From positions 8,908-43,912 of IMG/VR virus record IMGVR_UViG_3300030107_001970: a DNA stretch of 35,005 nucleotides; one strand, written 5' to 3'. The position numbers and the translations under genes are program-made. Shown here piece after piece: positions 1 to 6,165 of this stretch (positions within the stretch are counted from its first letter, which is position 1; every line of letters starts with the position of its first letter). The notes under the pieces are model-generated. The model ran no database searches and was not told the DNA's origin. It saw nothing but the letters and a program-made list of their open reading frames with translations. Source of the stretch: a virus.

Positions 1-202
1 GTTCAGGATGAGGAACTACATAACTGACTACTTCCTCTGTCTCAAAGGTTTCTTCAGGATTACCTCTACAAATCTTCTTTATTCTAACTATATGCTCATC
101 ACTCTTCACTCCTTCCTTTACCGATCTTCCTAGAACTTCATATTCAAGATAATCAGTACTTTGAGGTTCTACATATTGAACAAATTTCTTTTCTTTAGGC
201 AT
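1..202 (-). CDS. Unknown protein, N-terminal part only (runs off left edge)
   Basis: An open frame starts at an ATG (200-202) and runs off the left end of the window without a stop, giving about 67 residues beginning MPKEKKFVQYVEPQSTDYLE. The start lies two bases after the stop of the preceding small gene, the tight packing seen throughout this operon. The visible part is charged and soluble, with no signal peptide, membrane segment or motif I recognise. Genes 62, regA and 43 normally follow gene 44 in T4-like phages, but this N-terminus does not look to me like gp62 or RegA. Function unknown. Confidence 0.7.
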   Translation of the reverse strand, partial: MPKEKKFVQYVEPQSTDYLEYEVLGRSVKEGVKSDEHIVRIKKICRGNPEETFETEEVVSYVVPHPE

Positions 203-204
203 GA

Positions 205-378
205 TTAAATTCCTCTTTTAGTTTCTTCTTGTTTGAGTTGTCTTTCAAATTCATATTTCATAGTTGTTAATGGTTGAATTAAAAAAGATTTCCATTCATT
301 ATCTTGAATAAGATCTTCTAAATGGGCAATATGTTCTAGTGCAAATACTAGTTTAACATGATTATTCATTTTTGGCAT
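205..378 (-). CDS. Small conserved-looking phage protein, 57 aa
   Basis: A 57-residue frame starts at the ATG 376-378, sharing one base with the pyrE stop (TGATG), and ends in TAA at 205-207. The protein begins MPKMNNHVKLVFALEHIAHL and ends in a charged tail rich in K, E and R. It reads as one or two amphipathic helices without membrane segments. A second in-frame ATG lies three codons in (367-369), but the coupled stop-start junction favours the first. It sits in a co-directional, overlapping run after pyrE, so it is very likely translated. I do not know its function; it resembles the short helical proteins commonly found in T4-like cyanophages. Confidence 0.65.
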   Translation of the reverse strand: MPKMNNHVKLVFALEHIAHLEDLIQDNEWKSFLIQPLTTMKYEFERQLKQEETKRGI

Positions 379-959
379 CAACACCCCTCAGAATCATGAG
401 TATACTCCACATTATCATCTTTTATAATATCATCCAATACAAAAATACTTTTAAGTGCTAACTTATGATGAGCCATAGCATCATCCACTTCTTCATGTTC
501 TTGACGATCTACAATAGAAATTACTGTATCAACAACATATCCTGCCTCTCTTACCTTCTCTGCTGCTTTAATAGCAGAAGCACCCGTTGTTATAACATCT
601 TCTAAGACAACTACCTTAGACCCTTCTGGGAGCACTGGACCCTCTATCCATGCACTTATACCATGACCCTTTGGTTCTTTACGAACAATTAACCCACCAG
701 TCAATCTACGATTCCATAAATGAGATGCCATAGCCACCCCACTAACAAGAGGATCAGCACCTAATGTAAGACCAGCAACTGCTTTAACATCGTCATCAAT
801 ACAATCAAGAATTATATTAGATACTAAATCTAACCCTTTACCAGTAAGAATAACTGGTTTACAATTTATATAATGTTCACTACTTCTACCTGAAGAAAGA
901 AGGAACTGACCATGACGATAAGCATAATTCTTTAATAAAGATAATAGTTCTTGATTCAT
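378..959 (-). CDS. pyrE: Orotate phosphoribosyltransferase (PyrE)
   Basis: Predicted to convert orotate and PRPP to orotidine monophosphate in de novo pyrimidine synthesis. The 193-residue length is near the family norm. The PRPP-binding signature VVVLEDVITTGAS is at about residues 117-129, and the flexible catalytic-loop region RKEPKGHG is at 93-100. The start ATG overlaps the stop of the tiny upstream membrane-protein gene by four bases (ATGA), which suggests translational coupling. It lies directly downstream of clamp loader gene 44, within the DNA replication operon. PyrE homologues are known as auxiliary metabolic genes in some cyanophages, where they plausibly raise pyrimidine supply for phage DNA. 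Both the family and the catalytic motif look intact. Confidence 0.93.
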   Translation of the reverse strand: MNQELLSLLKNYAYRHGQFLLSSGRSSEHYINCKPVILTGKGLDLVSNIILDCIDDDVKAVAGLTLGADPLVSGVAMASHLWNRRLTGGLIVRKEPKGHGISAWIEGPVLPEGSKVVVLEDVITTGASAIKAAEKVREAGYVVDTVISIVDRQEHEEVDDAMAHHKLALKSIFVLDDIIKDDNVEYTHDSEGC

Positions 960-1075
960 TTCATAATCTCCAGGATAGCATAAACACTGACAATTGAAGA
1001 AAAAATTCCACTAATTAATAAGATAATTCCTATAAATCCAAAACAATCTAATTGAAAAGGAGATTTCTTCTTCAC
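956..1075 (-). CDS. Tiny single-pass membrane protein, 39 aa, GTG start
   Basis: A 39-residue frame starts at GTG (1073-1075), overlapping the gp44 stop as GTGA. It ends at TGA 956-958, overlapping the pyrE start as ATGA. This double four-base overlap is the main evidence that it is real. The protein has a short basic start (KKK), then a hydrophobic stretch of about 22 residues containing GFIGIILLISGIFSSIVSVY, and a short charged tail. It therefore probably spans the membrane once, with the N-terminus inside by the positive-inside rule. Function unknown. It occupies the place where gene 62 follows gene 44 in T4, but it is not gp62. Confidence 0.65.
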   Translation of the reverse strand: MKKKSPFQLDCFGFIGIILLISGIFSSIVSVYAILEIMK

Positions 1076-2016
1076 TTGAATTTACATTCTACCATAATCT
1101 CGGTAAGACATGCAAGCATATTTATCTCTTGGTCGGCAACGAAGGCAATCTGATACTGATACTTAGCAATAATAAGAACAGCAGCAGGAATGGTGCTAGG
1201 TATAAGGGAAGTGTAAAGATTATCGTAAATGCGACGCAAAAGTACAGCAGGATCATTGTCCAGATTATCGACACACCATTTACGTACTTCTGGAAAGTTT
1301 TTCTCTTTAAGGTTTTTAATGAGATCATTTACTTTTACATCTGAAAAATGTGCAAGAATACCACTATCAATTTTTCCACTTACAGAATATCTTTGACATT
1401 CATTTAAGACTCTTCTCCAGTCTGGGAAGTGTTGATTGATGAGTTCTGCGAGGACTTTCTTATCAGCTTCAATCCGTTCTCCGTCCAAGATGGATACAAG
1501 TCTTGAGAAGAATTTTGCTGCGATTTCTTGTTTTTGTTTTCCTTTAATTCCGAACTCAACAACGGCGCATCTGCTATGGAGGGGCTCAATGATTTTGTTT
1601 TTGTAGTTACAGGTAAAGATGAATCTACAGTTTCCTGAGAATTCTTCGATACTTGCTCTAAGTAAGAGTTGTACATCGGATGTTGTGTTATCTGCCTCAT
1701 CAATGATGATGACCTTGTGCTTCGCCTCCGAAGACAGCGATACAGTAGATGCAAAGTTTTTTGCATTGTTACGTACCGTATCGAGGAATCGTCCCTCGTC
1801 TGATCCGTTAATGACATAGAAGTCTACTCCCAATTGATTGCACAGTGCTTTAGCAACTGTAGTTTTACCACACCCAGCAGGGCCAGATAAAAGTAAATTA
1901 GGTACTTCACCCGCTTCCAAAAACTCAAGAAAAGTTTTCTTGGTTGCTTCTGGAAGGATACATTCTTCAATAGTCTTAGGTCGATATTTTTCAACCCAAA
2001 GGAATTCATCCCTCAT
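1072..2016 (-). CDS. 44: DNA polymerase clamp loader large subunit, T4 gp44-like
   Basis: AAA+ ATPase that, with gp62, opens and loads the gp45 sliding clamp at primer ends. The 314-residue protein is close to T4 gp44 in length (319). It shows the RFC-like N-terminus WVEKYRPKTIEE, Walker A GPAGCGKT (about 45-52), Walker B IIIDEADN (103-110) and the SRC motif (148-150) that carries the trans-acting arginine. The gene overlaps the small upstream gene by 11 bases, and the tiny membrane-protein gene follows it with a four-base overlap. The sliding clamp lies about 1.3 kb upstream in the same operon. The partner gp62 is not in the window, and none of the next four frames downstream resembles it. 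Confidence 0.95.
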   Translation of the reverse strand: MRDEFLWVEKYRPKTIEECILPEATKKTFLEFLEAGEVPNLLLSGPAGCGKTTVAKALCNQLGVDFYVINGSDEGRFLDTVRNNAKNFASTVSLSSEAKHKVIIIDEADNTTSDVQLLLRASIEEFSGNCRFIFTCNYKNKIIEPLHSRCAVVEFGIKGKQKQEIAAKFFSRLVSILDGERIEADKKVLAELINQHFPDWRRVLNECQRYSVSGKIDSGILAHFSDVKVNDLIKNLKEKNFPEVRKWCVDNLDNDPAVLLRRIYDNLYTSLIPSTIPAAVLIIAKYQYQIAFVADQEINMLACLTEIMVECKFK

Positions 2017-2272
2017 AATTTCTCAATCTCACATAATAAGGTGCTAGAGTCCAAGTACTAAAGGTGTTATCAGTAATACCTCTCTCTAGATTTAACTCTT
2101 GGAGCATTCCCCAATCGCCATCATCCCCAATAAGGATCTGAACCCATTGTACACCATCTTCAAGTAATTGCACAGCCTTATCTTGAGCAGCAGTCCAATC
2201 ATCATATTTATTTTCAAAAGTGATGTTCTTAGGATAAGAATCATCTAATCCGCATACTTTGTACATTGTCAT
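2006..2272 (-). CDS. Unknown small acidic protein, 88 aa
   Basis: An 88-residue acidic soluble protein with several aromatic residues (YDDW, QWVQILIGDDGDWG). No signal peptide, membrane helix or catalytic motif is evident. It overlaps the upstream membrane-protein gene by about 30 bases and the gp44 start by 11. A second ATG two codons in (2264-2266) is an equally plausible start. Its reading frame is clean and its position inside the replication operon supports expression. I recognise no family and propose no function. Confidence 0.7.
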   Translation of the reverse strand: MTMYKVCGLDDSYPKNITFENKYDDWTAAQDKAVQLLEDGVQWVQILIGDDGDWGMLQELNLERGITDNTFSTWTLAPYYVRLRNYEG

Positions 2273-2438
2273 TTGGGTTCCAGTGTCGAATTACACCAGC
2301 AGTAATAAAGCAATTAGTAACAAGATAACTAACAAAGATAATACTCCTAATAACGCAGACTGCATTATCGTACTTTGCAGTTTTAGTATCCGAGAAACTT
2401 CCCAAGGCATACTTCCATACCCTCCATAATTTAATCAT
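2241..2438 (-). CDS. Small membrane protein, 65 aa
   Basis: A 65-residue protein with an N-terminal aromatic/basic stretch (MIKLWRVWKYALGSFSD). A hydrophobic segment of about 20 residues follows at roughly 30-50 (VIRSIIFVSYLVTNCFITAG), then a short polar C-terminus. One transmembrane helix is likely. The start overlaps the methyltransferase stop by eight bases and the 3' end overlaps the next small gene. Small proteins with this LW..W.YALGSFSD-type beginning recur in T4-like cyanophages as far as I recall, but no function is known to me. Confidence 0.72.
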   Translation of the reverse strand: MIKLWRVWKYALGSFSDTKTAKYDNAVCVIRSIIFVSYLVTNCFITAGVIRHWNPNDNVQSMRIR

Positions 2439-3366
2439 TTTTTTCTATTAATCCATCTAATGATGGTATTTCAATTAAGTTGCGGTACTCTTCATGTAGT
2501 TCACACCCAACATAATCCCTATTTAGAGACCTTGCAACCCTAGCAGTTGTACCAGATCCCATAAATGGATCTAATATAATATCCCCAGACCTACTACCTG
2601 CCTTTATACATGGTTCAATAAGATCAGGTGGATACACTGCAAAGTGAGCACCTTTATATGGTTTGTTAGTTACCTTCCAGACAGATCTTTTATTCTTTGT
2701 TCGATATGATTTTGTAAGACCTGTATGTGGTGATAATCCTGTTCCTTTGTTGTGGTACTTTCCGTTTGTCCTATCCCTAGTTCCCCAGTCTTTTGCTGGT
2801 TCTTTGATCGCTTCATTGTCATAATAGTATTTTTTATTCTTGCTTAGTAAGAAGATATATTCATGAGATTTAGTACATCTATCTCTTACCGACTCTGGCA
2901 TAGGATTTGGTTTATGCCATATAATATCCTGACGTAGATACCACCCATCTGCTCTAAGAGCAAAGGCAAGCATCCAAGGAATACCAATTAAATCCTTCTC
3001 CTTTAATCCTTCTAATTTATTACCACGCTTATTACACTTATCTGGTAAATCTTGTTTAGTTTTACTTACCGACTGCTTAGGATATGATTGTCCTTTACCA
3101 GGTCTGTAGTTATAATAACTATCACCTATGTTAACCCATAATGTACCATCATCAGTTAGGCAATCTCTTACCAAACTAAAAACTTCAACTAAGTTTTGTA
3201 TGAATTCTTCAGGTGATTGTTCTTGACCTATTTGATTATCTTCTCCACCATAATCCCTAAGACCATAATAAGGCGGTGATGTTACACACATCCTCGCCTT
3301 ATCGGTGTGAGACGCAAATTGTTTTAAGGTCTCTCTACAATCCCCATAGAGGATAGAATTTCTCAT
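2431..3366 (-). CDS. DNA methyltransferase, beta-class N4-cytosine/N6-adenine type
   Basis: Predicted to transfer a methyl group from S-adenosylmethionine to an exocyclic amino group in DNA. The catalytic motif IV, TSPPY, is at residues 29-33 and the SAM-binding motif I region, DPFMGSGTT, is at 266-274. The catalytic motif preceding the SAM motif is the beta-class order. A central WHKPNPMPESVRDR block (about 150-163) is typical of such enzymes. The start is coupled to the gp45 stop as TAATG. No restriction endonuclease gene is nearby, so it is an orphan methyltransferase, perhaps protecting phage DNA from host restriction or marking it. TSPPY often goes with N4-cytosine, but the base and target site cannot be read from the sequence. 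Confidence 0.9.
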   Translation of the reverse strand: MRNSILYGDCRETLKQFASHTDKARMCVTSPPYYGLRDYGGEDNQIGQEQSPEEFIQNLVEVFSLVRDCLTDDGTLWVNIGDSYYNYRPGKGQSYPKQSVSKTKQDLPDKCNKRGNKLEGLKEKDLIGIPWMLAFALRADGWYLRQDIIWHKPNPMPESVRDRCTKSHEYIFLLSKNKKYYYDNEAIKEPAKDWGTRDRTNGKYHNKGTGLSPHTGLTKSYRTKNKRSVWKVTNKPYKGAHFAVYPPDLIEPCIKAGSRSGDIILDPFMGSGTTARVARSLNRDYVGCELHEEYRNLIEIPSLDGLIEKND

Positions 3367-4028
3367 TAACTAAAGGATGAATCAGGTTCTAAGGCAATGA
3401 AGTATGTAAGTTCATAATCCTTACATCTAAATCTAGATAATAATTTCTTAGATACTACTACATCATATGTACCAGGTATAATCTTAATGTTCTCTACTTT
3501 AAAGTTGAATATAAACTCATCACTTGTCTCACCAACTGTAATGGCAAAATCATTAGATGTATCATTCTTCTTATCTCTAGCAACAATCTTTACTACACCA
3601 TTCTCACCAATAACAGATAAATCAGGTAACTGATAAATTCCTGCTGCTTTAAGCAAACGATCTAACTGTTGGGTGTTCAACTCAAAAGATACATCTTCAC
3701 TAGGAAGATCTAAGTTCTTATCAGGAGGTGTAACTATTACACTAGGATCAGCAAAGAAGTATTTGGATCTCATCCTACCTTCTTTAATAACCACATGTCC
3801 TTGGTTCTCAAAGTCCAAATCTGGATTCTGGTGCAATCCCATACCATTAAGGAATTGATTCAAATCATAAATCCCAAAATCTTTAGGGAACGATTCATTG
3901 ACTTCTGCTTCTGCAAGTATGTTCTTCATTACAGAAATGGTACGAAGTTTACTACCCTCTTTAAAAAGAATAGATTGATTGATGTTGCTAAAATTCTTGA
4001 GTAGATTAATAGTCTTATCAGAAAGTTT
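3366..4028 (-). CDS. 45: DNA polymerase sliding clamp, T4 gp45-like
   Basis: Trimeric processivity clamp for the phage polymerase and, in T4, the mobile activator of late transcription together with gp55 and gp33. The frame is open to 4070, but I choose the ATG at 4026-4028 (MKLSDKTINLLKNFSNINQS). This gives 220 residues, near T4 gp45 (228), and an 11-base overlap with the upstream stop instead of a long one. The pattern FSNINQSILFKEG near the N-terminus and the hydrophobic strands ending LTYFIALEP fit the clamp fold. The methyltransferase follows with a one-base overlap, and gp44 lies further down the operon. Confidence 0.9.
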   Translation of the reverse strand, partial: KLSDKTINLLKNFSNINQSILFKEGSKLRTISVMKNILAEAEVNESFPKDFGIYDLNQFLNGMGLHQNPDLDFENQGHVVIKEGRMRSKYFFADPSVIVTPPDKNLDLPSEDVSFELNTQQLDRLLKAAGIYQLPDLSVIGENGVVKIVARDKKNDTSNDFAITVGETSDEFIFNFKVENIKIIPGTYDVVVSKKLLSRFRCKDYELTYFIALEPDSSFS

Positions 4029-4827
4029 CATAACGAGTGTTAGTATAATCAGGTTCTTTAGTGTTACCACTGAAGTAATAAAGGAGTAAGCAATAATGCA
4101 TTGCTTTTAGGATGTCCTGCTTTGCAGATCCCTTCTTATCATAGCGACTCAAATACTTAAGTGCATTAGAGCGACAAAATGATTCTGCATCCCCTACAGA
4201 GTGAATAAGATCAAGGGTTTGAGTATCAGAATTCTTATTTGTATAATGTCCTCTATAAGTAGAAGAGACATAATCTTTAAGATCTGCAATACCTTTATCT
4301 TCTTGGTATTTGTGAGATTTATATCCTAAATCTGGTTGAGGTTTTGACTCCTCATATTCAGTTTTATCTTCTCCAAGAAAAGGTGTATTAGTTGGTAAAG
4401 TAAACTCTACTGCATCATTAGAAGCAAATAAATCTGACTTTGCCTTAGCATCCTCAAGTGGAGAAGTATCAGTACCAAAGGTAACAACATCTTTTCCATA
4501 AAGATCAAAACCACTAGTATCAATGTTAATAGTTTCTGCTGCACCAACCATGTTATCTACTTGGAAGTCAACTGCACTAGCATAATCAAAATTAACATGA
4601 TGTGCTATTTGATCATCATTATCTGATAAAGGATCTGTAGCAAATGGATTTGGCATATCACCATTCCGATCATAATCATACCAATACTTAGAATGCTTTG
4701 GTTCAGGATTGATCAGATCATACTCATCACTCTCTTGAGGAGTGATGGTAGTTGATTCAGGTTTTGGATCATACTCATCACTCTCTTGAGGTGTCACTCT
4801 ATTCTCGTCACCCATAATAGAAGTCAT
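4018..4827 (-). CDS. DUF3310-like protein with acidic repeat-bearing N-terminus
   Basis: A 269-residue protein in two parts. Roughly the first 180 residues are acidic and low in hydrophobics, beginning with an imperfect tandem repeat (TPQESDEYD at about residues 12-20 and 29-37). The last 80 residues carry a pattern typical of DUF3310: HYTNKNSDTQTLDLIHSV, then FCRSNALKYLSRYDKKGSAK, then a helix DILKAMHYCLLLYY. Small DUF3310 proteins are common in phages and their function is unknown. A good host-type promoter lies just upstream in the end of the CobS-like gene. The following gp45 start overlaps its stop. The N-terminal extension looks disordered. Domain assignment is from remembered family features, not a search. 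Confidence 0.7.
   Translation of the reverse strand: MTSIMGDENRVTPQESDEYDPKPESTTITPQESDEYDLINPEPKHSKYWYDYDRNGDMPNPFATDPLSDNDDQIAHHVNFDYASAVDFQVDNMVGAAETINIDTSGFDLYGKDVVTFGTDTSPLEDAKAKSDLFASNDAVEFTLPTNTPFLGEDKTEYEESKPQPDLGYKSHKYQEDKGIADLKDYVSSTYRGHYTNKNSDTQTLDLIHSVGDAESFCRSNALKYLSRYDKKGSAKQDILKAMHYCLLLYYFSGNTKEPDYTNTRYETF
4716..4791. repeat. 25-bp direct repeat, 51 bp apart
   Basis: The 25 bases at 4716-4740 are repeated exactly at 4767-4791. The offset is 51 bases, exactly 17 codons, so the repeat is in frame. It encodes two copies of a TPQESDEYD block near the start of the DUF3310-like protein. The flanking codons are only partly similar, which suggests an older duplication still recognisable at DNA level or one maintained by recombination. 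Confidence 0.85.
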
Positions 4828-4841
4828 ACTTTTCTCTTAAT

Positions 4842-4870
4842 ATTATACCAAGGATTCTTCTTCTTGTCCA
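4842..4870 (-). promoter_or_regulatory. Sigma-70-type promoter with extended -10
   Basis: On the minus strand TGGACA (4865-4870) is followed by a 17-base spacer and TATAAT (4842-4847), with TGG directly before the -10 box, i.e. an extended -10. Transcription would begin near 4835 and read the DUF3310-like gene, gp45, the methyltransferase and onward. It sits across the stop codon of the CobS-like gene. This is a read of consensus only; no transcript data are available. Confidence 0.65.
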
Positions 4871-5982
4871 TCTTCTGTTGGTACAAAATCAGGATCAACT
4901 TTATCATAGAGTTCCATAAAGGACTGCTTAGTCTCATCATCGAATCTATTAAGACACATTTTAATTGCCTTTTCCTTACTATTAAAGATACTATACGCTC
5001 TAATGATGTGTGTCAAACGACGAGTTGATATAACTTCATCAATACCACCATCATAGAATGTCTTACGGATGATGTCTGCCCAATCTACAAGACGCTTACA
5101 GAATACTGTATTCTCACAAGGTTCTCTGCTATCTAATAGTTGAATACCAACCTCTACTGCCTTTGCAGTAAGGATCTTATGCTCAGTAGCAGGAACAGGA
5201 TACTGTTGCTCAAAGGTTACACAGAATCTTTCTAGGAATGCTTCATTAAGAACATTGGTTCCAATGAATCTTCCATCTTCAGATCCCTTACCCTTGGTAT
5301 TAGCAGTAGCAATAATGTTAAAACCACGAGCAGGTTTTACAAACTTACCAATCTTTTTAAGGAATACTCCTTTACCTTCTAGGACGGACTGGAGACACAA
5401 GATCTTGTTAGAGGCAAGATCAACTTCATCCAAAAGCAATATTGCCCCTCTTTCGAGTGCTTCGATAACAGGACCGTTGTGCCAAACAGTGCTGCCATTA
5501 ATAAGACGGAAACCACCAATGAGATCATCTTCGTCCGTTTCGATTGTGATGTTGACACGAATTAACTCCCTATTTAATTGAGCACATGCTTGCTCTACAC
5601 TAAAAGTTTTACCATTACCAGATAGTCCAGTAATAAATGTTGGGTAAAATAGTTTTGATTGAATGATCTTTTTTACATCAGTAAAAGGACCAAACTTAAC
5701 AAAAGTAGCATCCTTATCAGGAACTAAATTTTGTTGAACAACAGGTAATGCTGCAGGTGCTTGATAAGCAGTATTTAAATCTTCCACAACTTGAGTGGTT
5801 ACCTCCAAATTCCATTTACCTTTTGAGACTTTGAACTCTTGAATCTTCTTAGTTATGGTCTGATAACCAATATCATTCATAGCACAAAATGCTTTAATGT
5901 CTGCAGTGGTAAACTCTGTACCGTAATTGGTTTTTAAACCGTTAATGACTTCTTCTTTAGTCATTTTAGTTTCAAAGGCCAT
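4843..5982 (-). CDS. cobS: CobS-like AAA+ (MoxR-type) ATPase
   Basis: A 379-residue AAA+ ATPase of the CobS/MoxR group. Walker A GLSGNGKT is at about 119-126, Walker B ILLLDEVD at 181-188, sensor-1 ATANT at 225-229, an ERF arginine motif at 251-253 and STRRL (sensor-2 region) at 319-323. CobS is the ATPase subunit of aerobic cobaltochelatase, and cyanophage homologues are commonly annotated cobS. The N-terminal ~100 residues are a separate small helical region. The gene next upstream in the operon is a CobT-like VWA protein, and such ATPase/VWA pairs work together as remodelling machines. The substrate here is inferred neither by motif nor by context, so a direct role in cobalamin synthesis is unproven. 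Confidence 0.85.
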   Translation of the reverse strand: MAFETKMTKEEVINGLKTNYGTEFTTADIKAFCAMNDIGYQTITKKIQEFKVSKGKWNLEVTTQVVEDLNTAYQAPAALPVVQQNLVPDKDATFVKFGPFTDVKKIIQSKLFYPTFITGLSGNGKTFSVEQACAQLNRELIRVNITIETDEDDLIGGFRLINGSTVWHNGPVIEALERGAILLLDEVDLASNKILCLQSVLEGKGVFLKKIGKFVKPARGFNIIATANTKGKGSEDGRFIGTNVLNEAFLERFCVTFEQQYPVPATEHKILTAKAVEVGIQLLDSREPCENTVFCKRLVDWADIIRKTFYDGGIDEVISTRRLTHIIRAYSIFNSKEKAIKMCLNRFDDETKQSFMELYDKVDPDFVPTEDGQEEESLV

Positions 5983-6005
5983 AATGTAATTGTTTCAGTA
6001 ATCAT

Positions 6006-6011
6006 ATTATA
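6006..6011 (-). promoter_or_regulatory. Possible -10 box before the CobS-like gene
   Basis: A perfect TATAAT on the minus strand lies 24 bases upstream of the CobS-like ATG, just after the stop of the 49-aa gene, in the only short intergenic gap here. No convincing -35 box is found at 16 to 18 bases, and it has no extended -10 TG. It may be a weak or activator-dependent promoter, or chance in AT-rich sequence. Confidence 0.35.
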
Positions 6012-6015
6012 TACG

Positions 6016-6165
6016 CTATTTAATAGATAATTGTTTTAAATGTTCCAGTTCTTCAACTGTCTCCGATAGTTTTTTTATAAGGTTATTTGCCTCTTCAGCA
6101 GTAATGCTAGGTGGGTGACTATGCACACACCTAGCAATCAGATCCCATTCATGTCTAGTAAGCAT
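6016..6165 (-). CDS. Small helical protein, 49 aa
   Basis: A 49-residue frame starts at the ATG 6163-6165, sharing one base with the stop of the large VWA gene (TAATG), and ends at TAG 6016-6018. The sequence starts MLTRHEWDLIARCVHSHPPS and continues as a charged helix with leucine spacing (LIKKLSETVEELEHLKQL) that looks like a short coiled coil. It lies between the two halves of the CobS/CobT-like pair and is probably co-translated with them, so it could be a small partner or adaptor, though that is inference from position only. No recognised family. Confidence 0.65.
   Translation of the reverse strand: MLTRHEWDLIARCVHSHPPSITAEEANNLIKKLSETVEELEHLKQLSIK

Noticed and set aside
1404-1817. 137-codon minus-strand frame inside gp44
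   Set aside because: Lies wholly within the gp44 gene in another frame and has a serine/arginine-rich, unstructured composition with no family features.
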